Of a DNA stretch of 64,000 nucleotides, positions 10,901-19,870 are shown piece after piece; within the stretch, counting starts at the first letter, position 1; each line of letters starts with the position of its first letter. The notes beneath the pieces are model-generated. The model searched no databases, had not been told where the DNA came from, and saw only the letters and a list, made by a program, of their open reading frames with translations. The stretch is from an uncultured Planctomycetia bacterium. GTDB taxonomy: Bacteria; Planctomycetota; UBA1135; GCA-002686595. The position numbers and the translations under genes were made by a program. The stretch is from positions 1 through 64,000 of the forward strand of contig CALFYL010000303.1 of the NCBI GenBank assembly GCA_937952135.1, read 5' to 3'.

Positions 10901-11604
10901 GTGTCCAGCAGGGTGCTGACCAGGGCCGCGTGCTCGGGATCGTCATCGGACGCCAGACGAGCCGCGTCGTAGCGCGCGATCGTCCACGAGGCTCCGAGCG
11001 CGCCCCACTTCGCATCCGAACTCGAGTTCGAGTTCAGTTCGTCTAGGAACTTCGTGTCGCCCAAGGCCTTGCGCTGACGCTCCGCGTCCGCGAACAGGTC
11101 GGCAGCAACGAGCAACGCGGGAGTCGGCGCTTCAGGGTGCTCCTTGCGAACGAGCCGCAAGTAGCCGCCGAGCACGCCTTCGTCGATGCTCGAGGCGTTG
11201 AGCATGTGGACCGGCAGCAGCAAGAACTTGCGTCCCTGGATCCACGGCATGTGCTTGCGCACCGGTTCGGCGAGTTCCGGCATCGCGGTCGCGGCCGGGT
11301 GGCGCCGCAGCAGATGGTGCAGCACCGCCATGAAGTGGCTCTTGCCGCTTCCAAAGCTGCCGTGCAAGTACGCGGCGCGGCTCTGCGGCGCTTTGACCTG
11401 CCGCGCGGCTCCGTTCACCACGTCGATACCGAGCGCGCTCTGAATGAGCGCCAAGGCCTCGTCGAACTTCGGGACAAGATTGGGCGTGACGACGTAGTCG
11501 CGAAGGGTCGCGTCGGCGTGGCTCACCCCCTCCGTCAGGCGCAAGACGAAATCGTCGGCGGCCTGCGTGGTAGGGATCTCGATCAGGTCACGGATCAGCG
11601 TCAT
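7918..11604 (-). CDS. pglY: BREX type 2 ATPase PglY
   Basis: A 1228-residue P-loop ATPase. Walker A is HGSFGSGKSH at residues 81-90 and Walker B is VIFLLDEL ending at 280, followed by a long helical body. PglY is the type 2 counterpart of BrxC and is thought to form the ATP-driven core with PglX and PglZ. I chose ATG at 11604 (MTLIRDLIEIPTT) because it overlaps the pglX stop in an ATGA junction and begins exactly where PglY homologues begin; a longer upstream reading only repeats pglX antisense-free coding sequence in another frame. No truncation or frameshift is seen. Confidence 0.92.
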   Translation of the reverse strand: MTLIRDLIEIPTTQAADDFVLRLTEGVSHADATLRDYVVTPNLVPKFDEALALIQSALGIDVVNGAARQVKAPQSRAAYLHGSFGSGKSHFMAVLHHLLRRHPAATAMPELAEPVRKHMPWIQGRKFLLLPVHMLNASSIDEGVLGGYLRLVRKEHPEAPTPALLVAADLFADAERQRKALGDTKFLDELNSNSSSDAKWGALGASWTIARYDAARLASDDDPEHAALVSTLLDTIAQAFRNLMGHSGKHFVKLDHGLEVLTAHAKSLGYDAVIFLLDELILWLASHATDQEFLGREIDKLVNLVETSASNRAIPVVSFIARQRDLRELVSDNLPGVQQLGYVDKLRFHEGRFQKITLEDRDLPTIASKRLLAPKDAAAASQIDAQFSASTKIAQETLDILTTKDRTIAEFRKVYPFSPALVEVLVDASSMLQRDRTALKAMRQLLVQRRDNLTLGEFIPLGDLFDVIAQGNDAIVDTFKVSFERARKLWREKLEPMLEREHNVSAADLERREWNDPVRTKFCNDARILKTLLLGSLVSNVPSLRQLNAKRVAALNHGTIKAPFAGQEAQTVLAKLNRWTREAPEIRLQGSATDPTLSIELEGVDWEGILANAGELDTHGQRLRLLRDLVFSDLGVDASAAVLNEHSFTWTWRGTERAADLLFADVSELRSASLDYSGAAWKVVLDLPLAADAGATERDHARITDYLATNRKSHTLVWRPRVFNQQTVRELGRLIRVQGALRGDNFRRYASHVPETDHATARNLLEGHKVQLENRLRSVILAAYGVSTQGQDGLDIAITIEDPFVSLDSSFSPKPPVGSTLRVAMEGLLDQAMTHRYPDHPKFEGEIGKAALKRVLALCKDAVTATANRVPVEPSRRKETLNIVVPLNLGQMTGLDRPFVLGNDWKQHFLRQQAVSADKDWTVANMRTWIDQPSPRGLPEPVEDLLILLFAEQTDRVLFQHGAPVGEVEIGRLGPDFELREQRLPPADTWARAVEIANKAFGLGASPGRSGSNVASLAARVRDIARGGREDAVRLMQALELRTPAAVKATSARLATMKALAGWLDQLVAATDDVELVARIARAPIANPITADALGSAHAKAKAVLEAIESTNWEPIDGLKNAPEARRAEAKKLEGDLALAFAQDEYARPIAAELRRIELEATRLFVQATQDAPQPTQPGWKQVEHRKLTRVTASAAAKELDALKSKLDSDQALEVELDWKLYRKEGGA

Positions 11605-14600
11605 CCGGCGTCCTCTTCCAGGAGGGACTCTTGCGTGTCGGTGCTCGACTTCTTCTTGGACTTGCCGCGCTTCTTCTGCGGCGGGCGCCATGCGGCGAGT
11701 TCGTGGCGCTGAAGACCCAGACGCGCGCACTCACTCTCGAGGAACTGTTCGTAGAAGGGCGCGAGGTCCGGCTCGTCGGCGTGCCACTGCTTCACCCACG
11801 GCAGGATCTCGGCGATTCCGGCGAGCAGCGGTCGCAAGCGTTCGGGCTCCCAACCAGCGTCGCGCATCTTCATGTAGTGCGCACCGAGCGCGGCCGCCTG
11901 TTGTTTGTGGTCCCAGCCGGCCCAGCCAAACAGAAGCGTGCCGTCGTTGTCGGGACTCGCGAAGGGGTAGCTGATGAAGCGCTCCTTGGGCACATCGAGC
12001 TTGCCGCGGTTCGACCAGTACGAGCTCCTCTGGAAGTCGGCGCTCGTGTACTTCGGAGGCACCGGGATGTCGCCGATCTCGCGCTGCCTTCGTCGCTTGG
12101 CTTCCGCTTCGTCGATTCGTTCGGGGACACCCTTGGGCAACGCGACAAGTGCATCGATCTCGTCCTCCCTGCGCTGCAGCTCCCACGTGCGCTCCCAGTC
12201 GGAGCGCTTGCGCAGGCCGCTGTCCTTGTAGCGAAGCGCCGAAAGGTACGGCACGCATTCGGCCTCTAGCAGTTCGGCGAGCACGCGCTCGATCTCCGGC
12301 ACGTTCCAGTCGAGGTAGCACGCTACGAGTGCTTGGACGTCGGCGCGCGCGGCGAGTTGCTCGGCGATGGTCCGAACCGAGATCGGTTCGGGGTGGTCCG
12401 CCTTCCAACCGGGCAGTTCTTCGACGAGGTCGAGCAATCGCTCGCGCACCGCGCGGCGCAGCACGAGGTCGAACGACTCGAGGTTCCAGCGGCGCTTGAA
12501 CTCGGGTCGCTCGATCAGTCCGAGTTCCCGATTCGTTTCGATCGCGCGGATGCGGCGTTCAACGAGCTCTCGATACCAGCGGTGATGCCCGTTCCAGTGG
12601 CTCGGCGGTTCGGTGATGGGGCTGGAGCCGTGGCGCTTGAACCAGGCTTCCTCACCGGCGCACTTGTAGTTGCCGCGCGCCATCGCGATCTCGAACGCGC
12701 GTTCACCCAGCGCCAAAGTGGGAAGCGAGGCGTCCGAAGGAACGCATAGCGATTCGTCGACGAGTCCGAACGCCCTGTAGGCCTGCCAATCTAGTTCCTC
12801 CTGCAGTGCCACGAGCTCACCGATGCAGGTTGCGTGTGCGAGTCGCTGCGCGCTAGCGACCTCTCGTACGTTCGCGTCCCTGACCCATGAGCATTCTCGG
12901 ATCCGGGCAAGTGCATCTGCGCAACGCTGCAAGCGGCGCGCGAGTTCCAGCGGTAGCTCCTGTGGGACGGGAAACTCAAGCAAGTTGGTCGCGTTGAACG
13001 CGTGGCGCTCCTCCCACGGCGTTGGTACGACCCGAGCGCCTTCATTGCCGACGTGATCCCCACCCTTCGGTTGACAGACCTGTCTGAGCCAGAAGCACGC
13101 GGTGGAGCTGTTGAGGAGGCCGAGGAGGGCGAGGTGGTCGTCCTCCGACGCGCCCGCCGGGAGCTTGATGATCGGCGCTGTCTGCTTGAAAACCCTGCCG
13201 CCTCGGTCCAGCACGAAGTGGTTGTGCGTCGCGATCTCCGCGTACGCGATCGATAGTCGCACTCGAGTGCGCTCGAGTGCGATCTGGTGCCACTCCCACC
13301 AAGGCCGCCTCTCGGCGAAATAGGTGCGCTTTGAGAACGTAGCTCTGTTTCCAAGCGGCGTACGGCACGCCCACATCCAACGGCGGAGCCCCGGCGCGGA
13401 TGAGATCTGGACCAACTCTTCGCGGCTGTACGGGAACACGGCTTCTTGCGCGCAAGCAACCTGCCAGTCGCGTAGCTCGTCACCACTGCAGATCGGTGCA
13501 ACCACGCTCGATTCCACGCCTCGTCGTGCAAACGCTCCGATCGGTGCGAGCATCACATCGTCAGCGTTAGTCATTCCAAGGACACCGATCAGTTCGACCA
13601 CGTTCTGAAGCGTCTTAGGCACCGTCTCGTCCAGCGCGTCTTTCAGGTCCGATGCGCCACCACCGCCAATGCTCCAAGGGTGATGGTGGAATCCGTCGCG
13701 ATCCTTGTCCTCCACGCTCACATAGTCGCTCTGGGACCCAGCTCGATCGACCTGATCGACGATCGCTCGCCACACGAGCCCATGTGCGGGGTCCGTTGGC
13801 GTCGTTGGTTCACCGCAGATCCCGAGCACAGCGCGAACCTTGTCGCTGACGGGCTGTTGGTTGCGCAGGAACAAGATCACCGTCGGCGTGCCGTGCCCGG
13901 GGATGTATGCGCCGCTCGTGTCGATCACGTGCGTGAGGTCCCACGTCGGCATGAATTCTTCGATGAGCTTCGAGCCGAACTCGCGCTTCATGAACGCGTT
14001 CGACGTGATCTGGCCGACGAACCCCGCCGCTCGAGCTCCGTCCCGTGGCAGAGCCAGTTCCACGAAGCGCTCGAGGAACGGAACGCCAAGCTGGTACTTG
14101 CCCTTGCAGCTCCCGTAGCGCTCGCGATAGACCTCGTTGAGCGCCTTGTCCTTCACCGTGATGTACGGCGGGTTGCCGACGACGGCGTGGTACTGCTGGC
14201 CCAGAACCTTCGCAACCTCCGCGGGCGCTTCGTGACGGTAGGTGTGGACGGCCACCTCCGCGAACTCGAGCTGGGTGCCTCGCAACTCCGCGTTGAAGCG
14301 CTTGCCATGCAGCAAGCTGTCGCCCACGACCACGTTCATGCGGAAGTCCGGCGCATCTGCCAGTCGACGCACGCCGCTCGCCTTGAGCGCCGCGATCAGG
14401 AGCCGGAAGCGACAGATCTCGACCGCGAATGGGTTGAGGTCGACGCCGTACAAGCTGTCCAGCACGCGCTGCACGAGCACACGCGTTTCCGTGCCGGGTT
14501 CAGCCTCTTGCCAACGATTCAGCAGCCGCTTGAAGCCACCGAGCAGGAAGTGGCCGCTGCCGACGGTGGGATCGATCATGCGGAAGCCGGCGAGACCGAA

Positions 14601-15305
14601 CTCCGCGAGCGCCGGATCCAGCGTGCGGTCGAGGATGAACTCCTCGACGAACTCCGGCGTCTGAAGCAACGCGAAGCGCTTCTGCGCGTCTTCCGACAGA
14701 TTCTGGTAGAGGTCGCCGAGAAAGCGCGTCGACCACTCGGGATCGACGAACTCGAAGCGCAAGCGCGGCTCGGCGGAAGCGTCGTCGAGTCTGCGGAAGA
14801 ACTCGATCAGGAGCTTCGCGCCCGCGTCGCTGGGACCGAAGCGCCACAGGTGTGCGTTCGTCGCGCCCAGGATCGCACCGAGCGCCGGAAGCTTGGCGAA
14901 GTCGCGGAACGTGGCTTCGAGGTAGTCGCGCTCGTTGTGAGTCGCGTTGCGTTCGAAGTACTGGTCCTGCTCTTCGATCGCCCGTTGGCGGCGGTTGGTG
15001 GACGCGACGGGGCCTGAGATGCGCGGAACCGTGACGAGTTCATTGTCTTCCAGGAAGCGCACGAAGACACAGGCCAGCGTCCACGCAACGGCGATCTGCG
15101 TCACCACCTCGTCGCGCCACTGGTTGAACGTCTGGCCGGTGCGATGCGCTTCGAGGGCCGCCTTGTGCTCGACCTCGAGGGCCCGCCGGATCTCCGGCTC
15201 GGCCTCCGGACGCTCGCGCAGGTCGTCCTCCAGCTGCGGCAGCAGCGCATGGAGCGCCTCCGTCAGCGTCTGACCGTCTTGGTTCTTCTTGCCGCGCTTG
15301 GCCAT
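11601..15305 (-). CDS. pglX: BREX type 2 adenine-specific DNA methyltransferase PglX
   Basis: A 1234-residue gamma-class N6-adenine methyltransferase. S-adenosylmethionine motif I is DPTVGSG at residues 245-251, a second motif is VDLNPFAVEICRFRL near 288, and the catalytic motif IV is NPPY at 378-381. The large C-terminal part would hold target recognition. PglX marks the host genome at a non-palindromic site and is also needed for exclusion in BREX. ATG at 15305 lies 10 bases after the pglW stop. The lysine-rich tail (KKRGKSKKKSS) is unusual and may aid DNA contact. I saw no homopolymer or tandem tract that would suggest phase variation, which is reported for some pglX genes. Confidence 0.93.
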   Translation of the reverse strand: MAKRGKKNQDGQTLTEALHALLPQLEDDLRERPEAEPEIRRALEVEHKAALEAHRTGQTFNQWRDEVVTQIAVAWTLACVFVRFLEDNELVTVPRISGPVASTNRRQRAIEEQDQYFERNATHNERDYLEATFRDFAKLPALGAILGATNAHLWRFGPSDAGAKLLIEFFRRLDDASAEPRLRFEFVDPEWSTRFLGDLYQNLSEDAQKRFALLQTPEFVEEFILDRTLDPALAEFGLAGFRMIDPTVGSGHFLLGGFKRLLNRWQEAEPGTETRVLVQRVLDSLYGVDLNPFAVEICRFRLLIAALKASGVRRLADAPDFRMNVVVGDSLLHGKRFNAELRGTQLEFAEVAVHTYRHEAPAEVAKVLGQQYHAVVGNPPYITVKDKALNEVYRERYGSCKGKYQLGVPFLERFVELALPRDGARAAGFVGQITSNAFMKREFGSKLIEEFMPTWDLTHVIDTSGAYIPGHGTPTVILFLRNQQPVSDKVRAVLGICGEPTTPTDPAHGLVWRAIVDQVDRAGSQSDYVSVEDKDRDGFHHHPWSIGGGGASDLKDALDETVPKTLQNVVELIGVLGMTNADDVMLAPIGAFARRGVESSVVAPICSGDELRDWQVACAQEAVFPYSREELVQISSAPGLRRWMWACRTPLGNRATFSKRTYFAERRPWWEWHQIALERTRVRLSIAYAEIATHNHFVLDRGGRVFKQTAPIIKLPAGASEDDHLALLGLLNSSTACFWLRQVCQPKGGDHVGNEGARVVPTPWEERHAFNATNLLEFPVPQELPLELARRLQRCADALARIRECSWVRDANVREVASAQRLAHATCIGELVALQEELDWQAYRAFGLVDESLCVPSDASLPTLALGERAFEIAMARGNYKCAGEEAWFKRHGSSPITEPPSHWNGHHRWYRELVERRIRAIETNRELGLIERPEFKRRWNLESFDLVLRRAVRERLLDLVEELPGWKADHPEPISVRTIAEQLAARADVQALVACYLDWNVPEIERVLAELLEAECVPYLSALRYKDSGLRKRSDWERTWELQRREDEIDALVALPKGVPERIDEAEAKRRRQREIGDIPVPPKYTSADFQRSSYWSNRGKLDVPKERFISYPFASPDNDGTLLFGWAGWDHKQQAAALGAHYMKMRDAGWEPERLRPLLAGIAEILPWVKQWHADEPDLAPFYEQFLESECARLGLQRHELAAWRPPQKKRGKSKKKSSTDTQESLLEEDAG

Positions 15306-15315
15306 CGTGGGTCGA

Positions 15316-18300
15316 TCAGGAGTTCGTCGGGTTGGCGAGTTCGTCGTTGCGGAGCCAGCCGCGTGGGGCGCGTGCGTACTGATTGGCGCTGATGACCGGC
15401 ACCGGCGTGCCGTCGAGCCTCGGCTGCTGCGTCTGGTCATCGGCGGGAATGGCGATGAACACGGCCCGCGGGTTGGCGGAGGCCGAGTGATCGCGCACAG
15501 CCGTCACGAAGCGATCAAGGCGCTGGTAGCGCGCCAAGAGGCCAAGGTCGGTGAGTAGCAGCGGGCCTTGGTGCGCTTCGAGGGTTTGCCGTACTTGCGC
15601 GAGCGACTCGTCGACGACGTGCAGGAGCCTGGACCAATCGCGTTGCTGGTTCGGGCCAGATCGGTCGGCTTCCAAGACCGTGGCCCAATCCACCCCGTAC
15701 TTGCTGGTTCGCTCTCGCAGCGCGAGCACGAGCTCGCGATCAATGCTCGCATGGCGCAGCCCGTGCACCTCGGAGCTGACACGCTCCACAGTGCGTTCCA
15801 CGCAGCCGGGCGGCACCATCAGCACGAGTAGAAGACGGTCCGCGACGGTGCGCGCGAGGCGGTCGCTGAAGTCGCGCGCCTGCAGCAGGTCCTGAGGCTG
15901 CGCCCTGGCCGACGGAGTGCGCACGCGCAAGCCCGAGAGCGTGCTCGAGCCCGTGACGATCGAACGGTCCTCGGGCGAGCGGACAAGGTAGGCGTCGTCG
16001 TCCTCACTCCACGTCGCGTCTACACCGGCAGCTGCGAGGAGCTTGTCCAGCTCTGGACGGCCCGGGAGCTTCTCGGCTGCGGGGTAGCGCTGGGCGACGC
16101 GGCTCAGGATGTCCTCGACTCGGATGGGACGCTTGCCGTCGCCTGCGCGGTCCGTGCCCATGCCGAGCACGGCCCCGAGCGAAAGTCGTAGAGCGCGATC
16201 GGCTGTCAGACCGCGCGGGTACAGCTCCAGGCGCTGGTTGAACGCGGCGCGCTTGGCGCAAGTTGCCGCGAGCCGGATGAGCACCGGGGAGGCCACCGGA
16301 TCGACTTCCGCGGGGCGCGGAACGGCCGCGAGCGCTTCGTCGATTCGAGCGCGCCCAGGCAGCGGGTCCTGGTCGGCGAGAGCATCTGCTTCCTTGCCGA
16401 GCAGTTGCGCGTAGTCGAGGTGGGCGCTGCTGGAACTGACGAGCAGTCGGCCGTCGCGACGGACGATCTGCCAGCGCGGGTCGTTGGCGCTCTCGGCTTC
16501 GGCGGCGATTCGGACAAGGGCGCCGCTCGTGCGGATGCGGAGCGATTCATCGAAGTCGGAGCCGTGAGACGCGTTGATGGCAGCAGCGGCGTCATCAAGA
16601 CTCGCGACACCGCCACAAGCAGCCAGGACGCCAGCAAGTTCGTTGCGGAGGGCCGCGATCTCTGTGTCATCGCGCCAGCGCTCGCGCAGCTTCTTGAGCA
16701 GCGTCGAGATCGCCGCTTGGTTCGCATGCGTGCGGCGAGAAATCTCGAGTTGGGTCGGCAAGTCGATGCCTGACTTCGGCGCGCTGGTGTCGATGCCGAG
16801 CCAGTGGTCGAGGATCGTGTCAGCCTTGGCCGCGCGCTTGCCCACGTACGCTCGCGCGATTCGAAGCAGGTCTTCGATCTTGCGGGTGGTCTTCGGCGCA
16901 GCGGCGGGCGGCGCGGCGGCTGCAGCTTGAGCAGCGACCTGGATCTGCACTTCCGGGTAGGCGCCGCGCAGGGCGTTGAGGACAAGGTCGAGTTCTTTGC
17001 GGGTCTTGCTGCCGACACCGGGAGCCCACATCACCTTGCGCGGCGGAAGTCGGAGAAGGTGTTCGACCGTCGCCGCGCCCAGTCGGTCGACGCAGTTGGA
17101 GGCGCGAGTCGAGAGCGGCAGCGAGGTCAGCGGCGTGTTCAAGCCAGCCAGCTTTGCAGCTTCGATGATCTCCTCGGCGGTGACGTCGCGTTCAGGCGCC
17201 GCTGTCGGATGCAAAGTCTCGTGCGAACCACCGAGAGCGCGCTCCCACGATTCTCGCATGGTCCGAGCGTCGGCGAAGCGGTCCTTTACGTCGCGGGCGA
17301 GTGCTTGCTTGAAGAAGCGCGTCAGCCCGCTCCGCACGTCGGCGGGGAAGAGATCGCTCTGTAGCTGCACCTCGCCAACCGAAAGCTGCGGGCTGGTGCG
17401 GCCATCGCCCCACTGCGGGACACTTCCTGTGGCCATCTCGTGCAGCGTCACTGCCGCCGAGTAACGCTCCGCGTGCAGGTCCCAGCGGCGGCGGTCACGC
17501 TCAGGCAGGAACGGGTCGCGATAGCGAGGCGTACCGGCTTGAAGGTCTTCAGCCGACGTGCCGGAGAGCGAGAAGTCGAACAGGACAATCCCCTGCTGCC
17601 TCTTGCCGAAGTCGCTCACGGCGATGTTGTCGGGCTTGATGTCCCGGTGAGTGACGCCCTGCTGCACGAGATACTCGAGCACGACCATCAGCTGCGTGCC
17701 GAAGCGCTCCAGCATTTCGAGCTGCAGCGGCCCTTCGCGTGTCAGCCGCTGGCGCAGCGTCTCGATGCTCGTCGGCTTGGCGAGGATTCCACGGCTTCCG
17801 AGCGTCTCTACTTCGTCGACGATACGGGTGATGTTCTCGTGCGAGAGCTTGCGGAGCGTCTCGGCTTCCCGGCGGATGCGATCGTTGTGCTCAGGCGTGC
17901 GCGCGAGTTTCAGGACGAACGTGTCGTCGTCGCGCTGAACCTCCAGCCCGATGGCGATCGATCCAGCACCGAGGCGGCGGAGGACGCGCAGACCGCCAGG
18001 AAGCTCGACACCCTTCTGGATGTCTTCGGCGCGAGTCGGTGTCGGCGGCGCGGGACGGGTGAGCTCATCCTCGACCTTGTCGAGGTCGGCGAGGAACTCG
18101 TCGACGGACTGGGTACGTCGGGTCGATTGCGGATGAGTGGCTCGGCGGACGAGTCCGTCCACGCTCGGCAGCACGCCGTTGGCGACCGCCCCGAGAGAGA
18201 GACCGTTCGAGTCCTTGAGCAGACGGATCAGCGCGCTGGCCGAGTCGGCTGGGGCCGCTTGGCCGAAGAGTCGGAACGCGATCGTGCCGAGCGAGAACAC

Positions 18301-19557
18301 GTCGAGAACCGGGTGCGAGAGCGAGGGTTCGTCTCGCAGCTCAGGCGCGAGGTACGCCGCGGCCGCGCTCTCGACGTATGCGCTCGGATCGGAGGTGGTG
18401 TGAAAACTGCCGACGGAGTGGACCGTGTCGGCGTCGGTGGCGAGGCGTGCGCTGGTCTGCCAGTTGTAGACCTTGATGCGCGGGGCTGGGTCCGACGCGT
18501 CGAACACTACGACGGACTCGGGAGTTAGCGCTCGGTGGATCAGGTCCTGGCCGTGTGCGAAGCGAATGGCCTCGGCGATCTGGCGCAGGATGTCGATGCG
18601 TGTGTCGAGCGGCAGCGCCGCCCCCTGCCGGTCGAGGTAGTGATCGAGGCGCAGGGCGTTGGGGGCGTGTTCGAACAGGATCGCCGGGCCGAAGTCGGTC
18701 CGAGACGAGTGCAGCGCCTTCAGCACGCCCGGGTGGTCGAGGCGCTGGAGTACGCGGAACTCGCGTCCCGACGCCTCGTCGATGCGTTCGCGTGACAGGC
18801 CGCTGCCTGGCGGGGCGCAGTAGACGCGCACGCGGCGGACGACGTTCGAGTGGTCGACCGAATGCCCGACGCGATCGCGGTAGTAGCTGGACTCTTCGAT
18901 CGTCTCGCCGAGCTCGAATCCCTCGACCTTGCGTCGCTCCGCGCGTGCCGCGATGCCGGCCTGCTCGAGGGCCTTCTTGACCAGCTCGCTCGTCGGTCGG
19001 TCGAACTTGCCACGCAACATCGGGTGCAGGTTCGCGCCCCGCCGCTGGGTGAGTGCTGCGATGACGCCCTCGCGAGCCTTGCGGGCGCCTGACTGCGCTC
19101 GGTCACGCAGGCAAACGCCGTTGGACGCCGGCGCCGCGAGGCGCGAGGTCTCGGCGTGGGAGAAGAACACCAGCGTGTCGATCCACGGCACCTCGCGCTT
19201 GGCGAACGCCTTCTGCGCCTTGAGGAGGCTCTTCAGCCGGTCGCACTTGAGCTTCAGTCGCCGCATCGGGTGCTCGGCGGTGCGCCGTGAACCGGGCGCT
19301 CCGTACGTGATCGTCGACTGATCTCCGTCGAGCACGCCCTCCCATGCCTTGATCTCGATCAGGAACAGCCCCGCCTTGCCGAACACCAGTAGGTCGATCT
19401 CGTTCTCCGACCCGTCGAGCGCCGCGAACTGAAGCCGCGCCCAGGCGCGCCACGGATCGTGGTCCGGCAGGTTCTGGCGCACGAACTCCAGCGCCTCCCG
19501 CTCGTGCGGGTACGGGCTCAGCCCGGCCTCGCGCCAGCGGTCGTCGGACATGGTCAT
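15316..19557 (-). CDS. pglW: BREX type 2 serine/threonine kinase PglW (NERD + pseudokinase + kinase)
   Basis: A 1413-residue PglW protein, first gene of the operon. Domains in order: NERD-type nuclease-related domain with E/D and EIK residues at about 45-75 (GSENEIDLL, LIEIKAWEG); a first kinase-like domain about 235-500 that has HRA (341-343) and NWQ (365-367) where HRD and DFG are expected, so probably a pseudokinase; a second kinase domain about 520-780 with Lys550, HRDIKPDN (637-644) and DFS (661-663), so probably active; a helix-hairpin-helix region about 811-865 resembling the RNA polymerase alpha C-terminal fold; and a long C-terminal region. ATG at 19557 is preceded by a GGAG element; ATG at 19551 is an alternative. 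Kinase activity by PglW homologues is established. Confidence 0.9.
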   Translation of the reverse strand: MTMSDDRWREAGLSPYPHEREALEFVRQNLPDHDPWRAWARLQFAALDGSENEIDLLVFGKAGLFLIEIKAWEGVLDGDQSTITYGAPGSRRTAEHPMRRLKLKCDRLKSLLKAQKAFAKREVPWIDTLVFFSHAETSRLAAPASNGVCLRDRAQSGARKAREGVIAALTQRRGANLHPMLRGKFDRPTSELVKKALEQAGIAARAERRKVEGFELGETIEESSYYRDRVGHSVDHSNVVRRVRVYCAPPGSGLSRERIDEASGREFRVLQRLDHPGVLKALHSSRTDFGPAILFEHAPNALRLDHYLDRQGAALPLDTRIDILRQIAEAIRFAHGQDLIHRALTPESVVVFDASDPAPRIKVYNWQTSARLATDADTVHSVGSFHTTSDPSAYVESAAAAYLAPELRDEPSLSHPVLDVFSLGTIAFRLFGQAAPADSASALIRLLKDSNGLSLGAVANGVLPSVDGLVRRATHPQSTRRTQSVDEFLADLDKVEDELTRPAPPTPTRAEDIQKGVELPGGLRVLRRLGAGSIAIGLEVQRDDDTFVLKLARTPEHNDRIRREAETLRKLSHENITRIVDEVETLGSRGILAKPTSIETLRQRLTREGPLQLEMLERFGTQLMVVLEYLVQQGVTHRDIKPDNIAVSDFGKRQQGIVLFDFSLSGTSAEDLQAGTPRYRDPFLPERDRRRWDLHAERYSAAVTLHEMATGSVPQWGDGRTSPQLSVGEVQLQSDLFPADVRSGLTRFFKQALARDVKDRFADARTMRESWERALGGSHETLHPTAAPERDVTAEEIIEAAKLAGLNTPLTSLPLSTRASNCVDRLGAATVEHLLRLPPRKVMWAPGVGSKTRKELDLVLNALRGAYPEVQIQVAAQAAAAAPPAAAPKTTRKIEDLLRIARAYVGKRAAKADTILDHWLGIDTSAPKSGIDLPTQLEISRRTHANQAAISTLLKKLRERWRDDTEIAALRNELAGVLAACGGVASLDDAAAAINASHGSDFDESLRIRTSGALVRIAAEAESANDPRWQIVRRDGRLLVSSSSAHLDYAQLLGKEADALADQDPLPGRARIDEALAAVPRPAEVDPVASPVLIRLAATCAKRAAFNQRLELYPRGLTADRALRLSLGAVLGMGTDRAGDGKRPIRVEDILSRVAQRYPAAEKLPGRPELDKLLAAAGVDATWSEDDDAYLVRSPEDRSIVTGSSTLSGLRVRTPSARAQPQDLLQARDFSDRLARTVADRLLLVLMVPPGCVERTVERVSSEVHGLRHASIDRELVLALRERTSKYGVDWATVLEADRSGPNQQRDWSRLLHVVDESLAQVRQTLEAHQGPLLLTDLGLLARYQRLDRFVTAVRDHSASANPRAVFIAIPADDQTQQPRLDGTPVPVISANQYARAPRGWLRNDELANPTNS

Positions 19558-19870
19558 GCCAGAACTCCGGGCATGTCGCGGCTCGCGGAAAAGGCAATGG
19601 CAACTTGCGGCATGGGAACTCGAAACGACCGGCCGTCGGGCGGCTGCCGATGCGAGCGGCGCAGGATACGAGCCGACCGGGGCGTCCGTCTCCCACCTGG
19701 GCATGATGTTCGCAGGGTGCTGGAGGAACGCTCCAAACCAAACGCAGATGGGTAGCTGACGACTGCACTGACTCGGGGGTCACCCGTGGCCGAGGTTTCG
19801 AGATCCAGAGCGCATCACGCGCGCCACAAGATTTGTTGTGGTCGAAGCGCCCTTCTTGTACCTTCCCTTG
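19558..19870. promoter_or_regulatory. divergent intergenic region between BREX-2 and the TerY-P/McrBC-like locus
   Basis: The 313 bases separate pglW (leftward) from the CARF-sigma-54 regulator (rightward) and must hold both promoters. For pglW, a TTGCCA hexamer about 50 bases before the start is the best -35 candidate, but no convincing -10 follows at 16-18 bases. For the regulator I see no good pair. There is no -24/-12 element on either strand here, so the regulator gene itself does not look sigma-54 dependent. No open frame is credible. Confidence 0.4.
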
